DNA of 60,769 nucleotides from an uncultured Bacteroidota bacterium (GCA_903883965.1 CAISCU010000013.1:1-60769); one strand, 5' to 3'. Positions 52,097 through 60,651 are shown, numbered from the stretch's first letter. The notes: generated from the letters alone by a model not told the origin. Made by a program: numbers and translations.

Positions 52097-53521
52097 TTAC
52101 TTGCCCCTGCCCTGCAAAATAGTTAATACTGTGTAAATCAATACCCTAAGATCAACTGCAATAGACCTATTTTCTATGTATAAAATATCAAACTTCAGTC
52201 TTTCAACCATTTGCTCTACGTTTTCAGCATACCCATATTTGACTTGCCCCCAAGAAGTAATTCCAGGTTTAACCCTATGTAAATGTTTATAATGAGGGGC
52301 AATTTTTACAATTTGGTCGGCAAAAAATTTGCGTTCAGGCCTAGGGCCAACCAAACTCATCTCTCCAACAAGTACGTTGAGAAACTGTGGTATCTCGTCT
52401 AAACGGTATTTCCTTAAAAACTTCCCAATGGGAGTAATTCTCGGATCATGTTTAGAGGAAAGCTGCGGCCCAGCTTTTTCAGAATCAGTAAACATAGTTC
52501 TGAATTTCAGTATATTAAAAGGTTTAGCTCTGTAACCCAATCGCTCCTGCTTAAAAAATACCGGACCTTTAGAAGAAAATAAAACCAATAATGCTATTAG
52601 AGCAAACAGGGGTAGAAAGCACACCAAAACCAATAATGAAACCATGATGTCTAAAAACCGCTTGAGTACCACTTGCCATTGAGGCATCACTTCTTGGTTA
52701 ATTTCTATCAAGGCTGTTCCGATGATATTGTTCATGCGCACCTGCCCACTCACCATATCATATAAATCAGGTATGATTTTTAAACTCACCGGCAAGTCCT
52801 CTAAAATATTGGTAACATGGTTTAGTTCTTCGTGGTTTTTACTGTCTATGCCAATGATCACTTCTTCTATATGGTATTGATTGACCAATTGGGGTAAGTG
52901 TTCGTATTGACCCAAACAAGGCATCAGTTCAAGCAAACGCTTATTGGGTTGATCGGAGTTGTTGCAAACAAATCCTTTAAAGAGATAGCCCTCGTTAAGT
53001 GTTGACTCTTTGAGTTCTTTAACTATTTGATAAGATTTAGCATCATTGCCCACTACCAAGGTATGGAAACCAATTCGCCCGGATTTGATGGCATTTTTAA
53101 CATAATAAGCCTGTAAAAGCCTGTTAAAAGTTGTCAATCCAAAATGGAGCAAAAACAAAGTTAAGGTGCTCTTGTAATACGATTGGTAGGATTTTACCTC
53201 ATCGTCAATCAACAATAAAAAAAACAAACATATAACACCAATTAAAGTAGCGGTAAATGTTTTAGAGATTTCATGTATGCGAGATTTACGCCAAACATCT
53301 TTATAATGACCCGACAAAAAATACAGCACGAACCAGTACACTGGAACCAAACAAAGTGCTAAGTAAAAATTTTGATCCAGCTCAAGTGGAATTTTATACC
53401 CAAATTTATCTGGCTCTATGATGGTTTTCCTGAATGCAAAAAACAAAGTCCAAGCAACAGAAGCACTCAAGGCATCTGTTAAGACAAACAATTTGGTATG
53501 GATTTTTCTTTTGTTAATCAA
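52097..53521 (-). CDS. Undecaprenyl-phosphate sugar-1-phosphate transferase (initiating, WcaJ/WbaP-type)
   Basis: This 474-residue polyprenyl-phosphate hexose-1-phosphate transferase has several N-terminal transmembrane segments, a CoA-binding-like Rossmann middle domain (TLVVGNDAKSYQIVKELKES), and a C-terminal catalytic domain. In the latter, GPVFFKQERLGYRAKPFNIL, KFRTMFTDSEKAGPQLSSKH, then TPIGKFLRKYRLDEIPQFLN and MSLVGPRPERKFFADQIVKI are standard motifs. It starts glycan assembly by loading the first sugar on the lipid carrier in the inner membrane. It lies 15 kb from the main glycan block. Its 5' end overlaps the 3' end of the lipoprotein gene by 8 bases. Confidence 0.93.
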   Translation of the reverse strand: MINKRKIHTKLFVLTDALSASVAWTLFFAFRKTIIEPDKFGYKIPLELDQNFYLALCLVPVYWFVLYFLSGHYKDVWRKSRIHEISKTFTATLIGVICLFFLLLIDDEVKSYQSYYKSTLTLFLLHFGLTTFNRLLQAYYVKNAIKSGRIGFHTLVVGNDAKSYQIVKELKESTLNEGYLFKGFVCNNSDQPNKRLLELMPCLGQYEHLPQLVNQYHIEEVIIGIDSKNHEELNHVTNILEDLPVSLKIIPDLYDMVSGQVRMNNIIGTALIEINQEVMPQWQVVLKRFLDIMVSLLVLVCFLPLFALIALLVLFSSKGPVFFKQERLGYRAKPFNILKFRTMFTDSEKAGPQLSSKHDPRITPIGKFLRKYRLDEIPQFLNVLVGEMSLVGPRPERKFFADQIVKIAPHYKHLHRVKPGITSWGQVKYGYAENVEQMVERLKFDILYIENRSIAVDLRVLIYTVLTILQGRGK

Positions 53522-54392
53522 GGTATATCAATTTAAAATTATCGATGAGCATTTTAGGATTTTGAATAGGCTCATTTAAATTGTTACTGAATCTGAGAAA
53601 AAAACGAAACTGTGTACCCAATGGATGATAAGCAATTTCTGTTTCTAAATCGAGGTACAGCTTGTTCCATTTTGTTTTGGGAGTAAGCACAATCAATGGA
53701 ATTTGTTTCACACTGCCGTCTATCTCTGTGGCATACATACCCAGGGTAAAGGGCAAATCATTTCGGTAATCCAATTCCACATAGGTTGGGGTAAATTTGG
53801 GCATTGTATTCAAAACGGGCGTATAAAGCTCCAAAATACTGCTGTCATTTGCCAGAATGATTTTACCTGAATTGTTTCCTTTTATAAAAGCATCCTCCCC
53901 ATTGTATTTGATGAGGGTATCTCCTGCTATTTTAAAAGAAGGATTGAATTCCAATGACAAGCCATTTTTATCAAAATCTTCCATCAATTTAAAAACGGTA
54001 TTGTCCTGATAAGTAAATACCGGTGAAATGGTATCGGTTTGATTGGGTTTGAAATCAATGGTATCGATAAAATTTTTAACCAATGGATAAATGATGCGCT
54101 CTTGGTCTTGACCAGAATGTTTGATTCCTGCTCCTATTCTGACAATTGTTTTACCTGTTTTTTGCAAAGGAAATTCTGATGGTATGCCGTAACTCCCTTT
54201 AAAAATTCCTGATTCAAAAACCCAGTAATCTTTAAAGTCTGAAGAATTGAGTCCTTGTGTGCCATCGGCTTTGGTTACAAACTGTGGCGCTTTAATATGA
54301 AGATAAGCAGGTACCATCACTTGGTCTGTTTTACACATTGAAAACAGCAACAAGCTAAGAAAACCTATACATACGAATTTGTATTTGACCAT
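53514..54392 (-). CDS. Predicted lipoprotein, hypothetical
   Basis: This is a protein of about 292 residues. I use the ATG at 54392; the alternative at 54401 would be a TTG start. The N-terminus YKFVCIGFLSLLLFSMCK has a lipobox-like LFSMC with Cys about residue 20, so it is probably a lipoprotein. The rest is beta-rich (KTIVRIGAGIKHSGQDQERI, TPTYVELDYRNDLPFTLGMY). No family is recognised. It overlaps the 3' end of no other gene on the left but lies directly upstream of the initiating glycosyl-phosphate transferase, with an eight-base overlap, which suggests a role in surface polysaccharide biology. Confidence 0.8.
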   Translation of the reverse strand: MVKYKFVCIGFLSLLLFSMCKTDQVMVPAYLHIKAPQFVTKADGTQGLNSSDFKDYWVFESGIFKGSYGIPSEFPLQKTGKTIVRIGAGIKHSGQDQERIIYPLVKNFIDTIDFKPNQTDTISPVFTYQDNTVFKLMEDFDKNGLSLEFNPSFKIAGDTLIKYNGEDAFIKGNNSGKIILANDSSILELYTPVLNTMPKFTPTYVELDYRNDLPFTLGMYATEIDGSVKQIPLIVLTPKTKWNKLYLDLETEIAYHPLGTQFRFFLRFSNNLNEPIQNPKMLIDNFKLIYLD

Positions 54393-54430
54393 TTTAACCA
54401 ACTGCTTCTAACGCAGCAATCGCAAAAGTA

Positions 54431-55366
54431 TTACCTTTTGGTCAGATTTAATTTATCAATTATTGCATGTGCAACTTCTAAAGTATCAAAATTATCGAAG
54501 TTGGTTCTCAGTTGAAGTCCATGGTTATTGATTGACTGTGCAAAGAATTCCAACTCTCTTTTTACCATATCAGGGCTTTGTTTGGCTTTAATCATAGACA
54601 ATTCTTGTTCAGAAGCTTCTGTTTCGCCCGATGAGGCATTGAGCATAGAAATTTTAAAATTGTCGAGATCTAACCCAAAGGTTTTATTTTTTTGAAAGAA
54701 ACGCACTTTGTTGCCCTGTTCAGATTCAAAATTACCGCCTACCATGTTCAATACACAACCATTTGCAAATTCAATTCTCACATTTACAAAATCAATCAAT
54801 GAATTGTGCAAACAAGCCCCTGTTGCTCTTACTCTCATTACTTTTGATTTGACCATGCTAAATATCAAATTCAAATCAGAAAGGAGTAAATCAAACACCA
54901 AATTGTCTGTGCTGTAATTTAAAACCGTCGCATCAAACCTTGAATGTTCTATATAAAATGGTTGATCAACCAGCTTTTTAATCAATTGGTAATTGGGGTG
55001 AAATTTATGTTGGTGAGATACATACAATTGCACATTGGCTTCTTCTGCCAGTTTGTTCAATTCTTTGGCCTCTTCTAAATTTTCACTTAGAACCTGTTTT
55101 ACAAATACATGTTTTAAATTGCGAATGGCAGTGGAAGCGTATTCAAAATGTGTACCTGTTGGCGAGTGAATGGAAACAGCCTCAGACCTCTTGATTAAAT
55201 CGTGCACATCATCGAACCTATTAATGGGCAAGCTATTCTCCATTAACTGGGCACTTGCTTCGTCATGGTCATAAAAACCAATTAGCTTAAACTCCTTTAC
55301 TTCAAGAAGTTTTTCTATTTGCTTTTTACTTTTATCGTTAGCACCTATTATGGCGATGTTTATCAT
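54431..55366 (-). CDS. Gfo/Idh/MocA family oxidoreductase
   Basis: This 311-residue protein opens with the NAD motif INIAIIGANDKSKKQIEKLL (G-A-N variant) and shows the IHSPTGTHFEYASTAIRNLK region. The usual EKP motif is replaced by VKQVLSENLEEAKELN, so the family lysine is present but in an altered context. It heads the minus-strand group with the lipoprotein and the initiating transferase. This suggests sugar-nucleotide oxidoreduction, but activity is uncertain. It is divergent from pcm. Confidence 0.8.
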   Translation of the reverse strand: MINIAIIGANDKSKKQIEKLLEVKEFKLIGFYDHDEASAQLMENSLPINRFDDVHDLIKRSEAVSIHSPTGTHFEYASTAIRNLKHVFVKQVLSENLEEAKELNKLAEEANVQLYVSHQHKFHPNYQLIKKLVDQPFYIEHSRFDATVLNYSTDNLVFDLLLSDLNLIFSMVKSKVMRVRATGACLHNSLIDFVNVRIEFANGCVLNMVGGNFESEQGNKVRFFQKNKTFGLDLDNFKISMLNASSGETEASEQELSMIKAKQSPDMVKRELEFFAQSINNHGLQLRTNFDNFDTLEVAHAIIDKLNLTKR

Positions 55367-55544
55367 GCGAAGGCTTTACAAAACAAAAATATCCCTTCAT
55401 GCACCCATAATTGCGACATTGGAGAATTAGATTTTAACAGCATTGAACCTATTTATCAGATAAACTATACACTTTCTATTTTTACTTGATGGATTGTTAA
55501 AAAAAGCCTCCAAATTCTTGTCCTTTTCTACCTTAATTCGTATC

Positions 55545-56210
55545 ATGATAGAACTGAGCTTAGAGCTGGACAGCTACAAAGACAAAGGAGCCCGAAGAAG
55601 ATTGGTAGAAGAACTACAGCAAAAAGGAATCGTAGATAAACAAGTGATACGTGCATTGAATGCGGTTCCCAGACACCTTTTCATTCATAAAGATTTCAGG
55701 TCGCATGCTTATTTAGACAAAGCTTTTCCAATTGGGGATGGACAAACCATCTCTCAGCCATATACTGTTGCTTACCAAACTCAAATGTTACATATACAAA
55801 AAGGCGAAAAAGTATTGGAAATTGGAACCGGCTCAGGCTACCAAGCTGCAATTATTGCCGAAATGGGCGCTCAATTAACCAGCATTGAAAGGCATATTGG
55901 CTTACATGAAAGTGCTAAAAAAATGCTTGATCAACTTGGGTTAAAAGCCAATTTATTAGTAGGTGATGGTTCTTCAGATTTGGCAAATGAATTAGGACCT
56001 TTTGATAAAATTATTGTAACAGCTGGCGCACCCAAAGTACCAATGAGTTTAGCCAATCAGTTAGCAATTAGTGGTACCATGATTATTCCAATTGGCAACG
56101 AAAAAGAGCAAATCATGCATAGCCTCATTAAAAAACCAAACGGGGAGTTTGAAGTAATTCCACTAACCAAATTCAGATTTGTACCTTTAATTGGTGAACA
56201 AGCTTGGTAA
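55545..56210 (+). CDS. pcm: Protein-L-isoaspartate O-methyltransferase
   Basis: This is an enzyme of about 221 residues that methylates L-isoaspartyl residues with SAM, starting repair of damaged proteins. I use the ATG at 55545 (MIELSLELDSYKDKGARRRL); a TTG at 55494 would add 17 residues. The signature VPRHLFIHKDFRSHAYLDKA is followed by PIGDGQTISQPYTVAYQTQM, and the SAM motif is VLEIGTGSGYQAAIIAEMGA. The C-terminal IPIGNEKEQIMHSLIKK is also typical. The length is normal. Confidence 0.94.
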   Translation: MIELSLELDSYKDKGARRRLVEELQQKGIVDKQVIRALNAVPRHLFIHKDFRSHAYLDKAFPIGDGQTISQPYTVAYQTQMLHIQKGEKVLEIGTGSGYQAAIIAEMGAQLTSIERHIGLHESAKKMLDQLGLKANLLVGDGSSDLANELGPFDKIIVTAGAPKVPMSLANQLAISGTMIIPIGNEKEQIMHSLIKKPNGEFEVIPLTKFRFVPLIGEQAW

Positions 56211-56211
56211 A

Positions 56212-56673
56212 TTATGACAGATGGGTATTTCCTCTTCTTAAATTGCGTTCTACATCTCTGGTTTTGATTGCCTCTCTTTTGTCAAATGCTTTTTTACCTT
56301 GAGCCAAAGCAATCTCCATTTTAAGGTACCCTCGCTCCGATTCAAAAATTTTGAGGGGAACAATGGCTGTTCCCTTTTCGGCTATTTTATTTTTGAGTTT
56401 TTGCAGTTCAGCTTTCTTTAACAACAACTTGCGAATTCTTAGGGTTTCGTGGTTATTGTAGCTTCCTTGTTTGTATTGACCAATGTTAAAACCTCGCACA
56501 AATAGTTCATCTCCTTTAAAAAAACAATAGGCTTCATTGAGATTGCCATTGCCCAATCGAACCGATTTTACCTCAGTTCCTGTCAATTGCATTCCTGCAG
56601 TAAATTTTTGTAAAATATGGTATTCGAATCCTGCTTTTTTATTCAGGATTTCTACTTTGTCATGTTTAGCCAT
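56212..56673 (-). CDS. smpB: SsrA-binding protein SmpB
   Basis: This 153-residue beta-barrel RNA-binding protein delivers tmRNA to stalled ribosomes in trans-translation. The motifs NKKAGFEYHILQKFTAGMQL, TGTEVKSVRLGNGNLNEAYC, VRGFNIGQYKQGSYNNHETL and LKMEIALAQGKKAFDKREAI are complete. The C-terminal tail ends RNLRRGNTHLS. It overlaps the thioesterase gene upstream by eight bases and ends one base from the pcm stop (convergent). The tmRNA gene itself is not in the window. Confidence 0.96.
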   Translation of the reverse strand: MAKHDKVEILNKKAGFEYHILQKFTAGMQLTGTEVKSVRLGNGNLNEAYCFFKGDELFVRGFNIGQYKQGSYNNHETLRIRKLLLKKAELQKLKNKIAEKGTAIVPLKIFESERGYLKMEIALAQGKKAFDKREAIKTRDVERNLRRGNTHLS

Positions 56674-57067
56674 TTTGTGCCAATTGGTTGAAAATACGTT
56701 CCAACTTTTCCTTTTTTAAAATTTTCTGACCTTGTTCACCAGATGCAATGAGTCGGCCATCTTGTTTGGCCTCATAGGTGCAAATGATTTCATTGCCATT
56801 GATTGTTTTCACTTGGGCCGTAAACAATACAGTTGTACCTAATAAAGCTGGTGTATGGTGATGGATGGTTAAAAAAGTACCAACCCCTTCTTCATCTTCT
56901 TCTTTCATCTCCAACACAAACAACCTGCAACACCATTCTGCGTCTCTTCCCAAAGCAAATGTTGCGTATACAGGATGCACCATTCCTTCTTTAAATGCAG
57001 CAATATCTGATGCAGTTACTACATGCTGGTATTGCTTTTGATCGCCGGGGCTAAACAGGTTAATCAT
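56666..57067 (-). CDS. Hotdog-fold thioesterase-like protein (FlK-type)
   Basis: This is a protein of about 133 residues. I use the ATG at 57067 (MINLFSPGDQKQYQHVVTAS); an ATG at 57082 is possible. The pattern VHPVYATFALGRDAEWCCRL followed by GTFLTIHHHTPALLGTTVLF matches hotdog-fold acyl-CoA thioesterases of the fluoroacetyl-CoA thioesterase type. These hydrolyse short acyl-CoA thioesters; the natural substrate here is unknown. It overlaps smpB by eight bases, so the two are probably co-transcribed. Confidence 0.82.
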   Translation of the reverse strand: MINLFSPGDQKQYQHVVTASDIAAFKEGMVHPVYATFALGRDAEWCCRLFVLEMKEEDEEGVGTFLTIHHHTPALLGTTVLFTAQVKTINGNEIICTYEAKQDGRLIASGEQGQKILKKEKLERIFNQLAQNG

Positions 57068-57102
57068 TGGGCAAATATACAATACTAATTGGGCAGTACA
57101 CC

Positions 57103-58962
57103 TTAAACAACCAAAACAGGTATTTTTAAGCGGTGTCTAACAGCATCTACTGTAGAGCCAAACAACCAATCTTTAAGCGTATGATGACCATGTGCACCCA
57201 TTACCAATAGTTCACAATTTTCGTCTTTTACAATCTGTAGGATTGATTGAGTCCGATCCCCAAACCCTAAACAAGGTTTTACTTGATAGCCCAATTGACT
57301 AAGTTCTTTGGCATAAAATGCAAGAGATTCTCTGTCGAGCTGGGTTTCTTTGTCTTCAACATGGCTATTGTATTGCCTGGCTGCAGCCGATTCTACAACA
57401 TGTATCAATACATAAGCAGCTTGTTTACCTCCTGTATGAATGGCATGTGAAATACTTTGTTCGTCTTTAGAACTGAAATCAACAGCAATGGCAATTTGTT
57501 TAAATGGCACAATTTGTTGTAAGTTGATTGTAGATAAACTGGCATGCGGAATGATTTGTCTTTTTTCCATTCGTTTGAACAATGGTGAAAAAACAAGCCA
57601 AAACAGCAATACCATCACATAAATTAAAACCCCAAAAATTAAAATTTTAACTCCAAAAGGCATGTCTGAATGGTTGGTAAAAAAGTCGTGTAATTCTTCG
57701 TATACCAATTTAACATTCAAGCCAATAATTAAAATGGCAACTAGCCATGCCAACCAAACAATGTGTTTTTTAATAGCAAAACCACCCATTATTTTCTCTG
57801 AAGATGTAAAATGAATTAAGGGAACAATTGCAAAAGCCAATTGTAAGCTCAATATGACTTGACTTAAAATTAATAAACGGCCTAGTTCTTTGTCTCCAAA
57901 ATACAAAATGGTAAAAATTGCTGGACCAACAGCTACTATTCGGGTTATGATTCTCCTAAACCAAGGGCTAATGCGCAAATTCAGGTATCCCTCCATTACA
58001 ATTTGCCCAGCCAAAGTGCCTGTCACTGTTGAACTTTGCCCTGCTGCTATTAAAGCAATGGCAAATAAAGTTGGGGCTAGGCTTCCAAACAAACTCGCCA
58101 GCATTTCATGCGCGTTAGAAATATCAGTTACCTCGTGTAAACCATTTGTGTAAAATGCACTTGCAGCTAAAATTAAAATAGCAGCATTCACAAAAAATGC
58201 GGCATTGAGTGCAATAGTGGAATCTATCAAATTAAACTTCAATGCTGTTTTAATTCCCTTTTCGTCTCGGCTAAATCTGCGGGTTTGCACCAGTGAAGAA
58301 TGCAAATACAAATTATGGGGCATTACCGTAGCGCCTATAATACCAATGGCTATGTACAAAGCATTTCCATTTAAATCAGAAGGTATAAAACCCATGGCAA
58401 CTTGATTCATGTCTGGGCTTACAATGAGCAATTGAATTAAAAAAGCACCTCCAATAATACTCACCAAACCGATCACAAAAAGTTCCATTTTACGAATGCC
58501 TAAATTCATTAAAAACAAGAGTAAAAATGTATCAAAAAGTGTGATGAGCACTCCCCAAACCAAGGGCAAATGAAACAACAATTGTAAACCTATAGCCATG
58601 CCAATTATTTCAGCCAAATCAGTAGCTGCAATGGCTATTTCCGCTAAACCATACAAAGACCAGTTGACCCAATTGGCATACTGTTGACGACTGGCTTGAG
58701 CCAAATCTAAACCACCAACTATACCCAATCTGGCGGCTAAACTTTGCAACAATAAAGCCATTAAATTACTCAATAACAAAACCCATATCAGCTGGTAACC
58801 AAACTGGCTACCTCCTGCTATGTCGGTTGCCCAATTGCCTGGGTCCATATAGCCTACACTTACCAAATAAGCTGGGCCTAAGAACGATAATATTTTCTTG
58901 AATTTGCTGGTATGTTGCCTGGTGTCAACACTTTCATGAACTTCTGCCAATGATTTTTTCAT
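57103..58962 (-). CDS. mntH: Nramp divalent metal transporter MntH fused to a universal stress domain
   Basis: This 619-residue protein has two parts. The N-terminal ~450 residues are an Nramp/MntH proton-coupled Mn2+/Fe2+ importer, with the metal site VSVGYMDPGNWATDIAGGSQ (DPGN near residue 41-44) and the MPHN helix IIGATVMPHNLYLHSSLVQT. The C-terminal ~145 residues form a universal stress protein (UspA) domain: FKQIAIAVDFSSKDEQSISH and the ATP loop VMGAHGHHTLKDWLFGST, which keeps the GxxG-GST pattern. The USP part is cytosolic and may sense nucleotide or stress. It starts four bases inside the 3' end of mntR (ATGA), so both form one operon. Confidence 0.93.
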   Translation of the reverse strand: MKKSLAEVHESVDTRQHTSKFKKILSFLGPAYLVSVGYMDPGNWATDIAGGSQFGYQLIWVLLLSNLMALLLQSLAARLGIVGGLDLAQASRQQYANWVNWSLYGLAEIAIAATDLAEIIGMAIGLQLLFHLPLVWGVLITLFDTFLLLFLMNLGIRKMELFVIGLVSIIGGAFLIQLLIVSPDMNQVAMGFIPSDLNGNALYIAIGIIGATVMPHNLYLHSSLVQTRRFSRDEKGIKTALKFNLIDSTIALNAAFFVNAAILILAASAFYTNGLHEVTDISNAHEMLASLFGSLAPTLFAIALIAAGQSSTVTGTLAGQIVMEGYLNLRISPWFRRIITRIVAVGPAIFTILYFGDKELGRLLILSQVILSLQLAFAIVPLIHFTSSEKIMGGFAIKKHIVWLAWLVAILIIGLNVKLVYEELHDFFTNHSDMPFGVKILIFGVLIYVMVLLFWLVFSPLFKRMEKRQIIPHASLSTINLQQIVPFKQIAIAVDFSSKDEQSISHAIHTGGKQAAYVLIHVVESAAARQYNSHVEDKETQLDRESLAFYAKELSQLGYQVKPCLGFGDRTQSILQIVKDENCELLVMGAHGHHTLKDWLFGSTVDAVRHRLKIPVLVV

Positions 58963-59636
58963 GCTACTTGATGGGTAAATTGTACAAGAATATTTTTTAC
59001 AACTTCATTGCTCAAATTGAGCTGTTGTTTTTCGTTCAATAACAAATCAATGCTTCTATCAAATGCATTGATCTGCAAAATGCTCAGTTTTGAACCTATT
59101 TCAATCCCATATTTTGAAAGGTATTTCAAAAAATCAGGGGTATGGTTGAGCACACCACATACAACTAACTGATTTTGGGGCTTGGTTTGATCTAAAGTAA
59201 AAAAAGGAGATGCCGCTATTTTGCCGTCTAATTGTGGAATAGGATCACCATGTGGGTCGTGTTTAGGAAATCCTAAAAATGCATCTAACTGACGGATCAA
59301 TTTATCTGACTGAATGTGTTCCAATTGTTCTGCAATTTCGTGCACTTCATCCCATGAAAAAGACAAGGTATTTACCAAGAATGTTTCCCATAAACGGTGT
59401 TTTCTCAATGTACTTACTGCAACACTTTTTCCTAAATTGGTTAAAATGCAACCCCTATATGGCTCATACTTTAATAGTTTTTTGCCTGCTAATTTTTTTA
59501 TCATGTCTGTTACCGAGGAAGCTTTGGTCTGCATGGATTCAGCCAATACATTGGTAGAAATAACCTGAGTGCCCCCTAAATGCAGTTTCAGAATGGTTTT
59601 TAAATAATTTTCTTCGGTAAAAGAATACATGGTCAT
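58959..59636 (-). CDS. mntR: DtxR/MntR-family metalloregulator
   Basis: This 225-residue protein has an N-terminal winged helix (FTEENYLKTILKLHLGGTQV, STNVLAESMQTKASSVTDMI), a helical dimerisation and metal-binding domain (LRKHRLWETFLVNTLSFSWD, then HEIAEQLEHIQSD), and a C-terminal FeoA/SH3-like domain (GIEIGSKLSILQINAFD). The His/Glu metal-ligand pattern of DtxR relatives is kept. It probably represses mntH when Mn2+ or Fe2+ is high. The ATG at 59636 lies directly beside a palindromic operator that overlaps its own promoter. A second in-frame ATG is at 59630. Confidence 0.9.
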   Translation of the reverse strand: MTMYSFTEENYLKTILKLHLGGTQVISTNVLAESMQTKASSVTDMIKKLAGKKLLKYEPYRGCILTNLGKSVAVSTLRKHRLWETFLVNTLSFSWDEVHEIAEQLEHIQSDKLIRQLDAFLGFPKHDPHGDPIPQLDGKIAASPFFTLDQTKPQNQLVVCGVLNHTPDFLKYLSKYGIEIGSKLSILQINAFDRSIDLLLNEKQQLNLSNEVVKNILVQFTHQVA

Positions 59637-59637
59637 T

Positions 59638-59674
59638 TTTAGACAAGTCTAAATATTTTTTTAGACTATTCAAA
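59638..59674 (-). promoter_or_regulatory. mntR-mntH promoter overlapped by a palindromic operator
   Basis: TTTAGACAAGTCTAAA (59638-59653) has seven-base perfect arms around AA and ends two bases from the mntR start. On the minus strand a -33 TTTG (59674-59671) and a -7 box TAGACTTG (59651-59644, one mismatch to TAnnTTTG) are separated by exactly 19 bases. The palindrome therefore covers the -7 box, as expected for DtxR-type repression. A further half-site TTTAGAC lies at 59660-59666. Confidence 0.65.
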
Positions 59675-59697
59675 TTAATTGAATATTAATTTGAATA
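59667..59697. repeat. Long AT-rich inverted repeat between mntR and the DUF6728-like gene
   Basis: ATTCAAATTAAT (59668-59679) and ATTAATTTGAAT (59685-59696) are perfect 12-base arms around TGAAT, extended by one T/A pair. It overlaps the -33 box of mntR and may be a second regulatory site for the divergent genes. Confidence 0.6.
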
Positions 59698-59729
59698 GAA
59701 ATGCGTAAATTTGATTCAAATCAAATCCT

Positions 59730-59903
59730 ATGTGGGCAAAATTTTTCAGCTATTTAAAATTTTGGGAGAAAGCATCTCCTGACAGTCCGTCATCGTTTAA
59801 CTTAAAAATCATGCACGGAATTAATAGAATCAGTATTTTACTATTTACCCTTGCACTTTTTGTCATATTGTACAGATTGGTGCATGGTTTGTTTACTTCA
59901 TAA
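59730..59903 (+). CDS. DUF6728-like small membrane protein
   Basis: This is a 57-residue protein too short for most gene callers: MWAKFFSYLKFWEKASPDSP opens it, NLKIMHGINRISILLFTLAL follows, and it ends HGLFTS. The PDSPSSFNLKIMHGINRIS core and a single C-terminal hydrophobic helix fit the DUF6728 family of small Bacteroidota proteins. A TAAATTTG at 59706-59713 is a possible -7 promoter box, and TTTGATT/AATCAAA (59710-59725) forms a short palindrome just before the start. It lies 14 bases upstream of the YugP-type peptidase gene and is probably co-transcribed with it. Confidence 0.7.
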   Translation: MWAKFFSYLKFWEKASPDSPSSFNLKIMHGINRISILLFTLALFVILYRLVHGLFTS

Positions 59904-59917
59904 TAAATTAAAATCAC

Positions 59918-60586
59918 ATGGTATATATCATTCTTCCTCTTTTGTTAAGCTTATTGGTAAGCTGGAGATTTAAATCAAAAATTAAAACCTATTCTGAAGT
60001 TGCATTGAGCAATGGATTATCGGGTAGTGAAATTGCCGAAAAAATGTTACGCGACAATGGTATTTACGACGTAAAAGTATTGAGTACAGAAGGACAATTA
60101 ACAGATCATTACAACCCACAAGAAAAAACTGTCAACTTGAGCCACGATGTATTTTATGGCAGAAGTGTAATAGCAGCAGCCATTGCAGCACACGAATGTG
60201 GACACGCTGTTCAACATGCCAATGCCTATGCTTGGTTAAACTTGAGGTCAAAATTGGTACCTGCAGCAAGCTTTGCTTCTAAATGGGTTCAATGGATTTT
60301 ATTAGCCGGAGTATTAATGATAAATACTTTTCCTAATTTACTATTGGCCGGAATTATTTTGTTTGCTTTAACTACTCTATTTACGGTTGTTACTTTACCT
60401 GTTGAATTTGATGCCAGCAGAAGAGCTTTGGCTTGGTTAAGTGACAAAGGAATGGTAAGAGACAACGAATACCCAATGAGCAAAGATGCCTTGAAATGGG
60501 CTGCCATGACTTATGTAATTGCGGCTATTGCTTCAATTGCAACTTTGTTGTATTACCTACAACTGTTTAACGGCAGACGCGACTAA
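59918..60586 (+). CDS. Zinc metallopeptidase, YugP family
   Basis: This 222-residue membrane-bound protein has an N-terminal hydrophobic helix, a zinc motif AAIAAHECGHAVQHANAYAW (HECGH, about residue 90-94) and several C-terminal hydrophobic segments (QWILLAGVLMINTFPNLLLA, GIILFALTTLFTVVTLPVEF). The family, founded on Bacillus YugP, comprises putative inner-membrane zinc proteases. Substrates are unknown. The segment EFDASRRALAWLSDKGMV is conserved in relatives. An intrinsic terminator follows at 60609. Confidence 0.92.
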   Translation: MVYIILPLLLSLLVSWRFKSKIKTYSEVALSNGLSGSEIAEKMLRDNGIYDVKVLSTEGQLTDHYNPQEKTVNLSHDVFYGRSVIAAAIAAHECGHAVQHANAYAWLNLRSKLVPAASFASKWVQWILLAGVLMINTFPNLLLAGIILFALTTLFTVVTLPVEFDASRRALAWLSDKGMVRDNEYPMSKDALKWAAMTYVIAAIASIATLLYYLQLFNGRRD

Positions 60587-60608
60587 GAGTTAGGCGATTA
60601 TGAAAAAT

Positions 60609-60641
60609 AAAAATGCGCGCAGCAAAGCTGCGCGCATTTTT
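60609..60641 (+). terminator. Intrinsic terminator after the YugP-type gene
   Basis: AAAAATGCGCGCAGC (60609-60623) and GCTGCGCGCATTTTT (60627-60641) are perfect arms around AAA. It is GC-rich with a T-run at the end, 22 bases after the stop codon at 60586. Confidence 0.9.
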
Positions 60642-60651
60642 GTTTTGAAAC

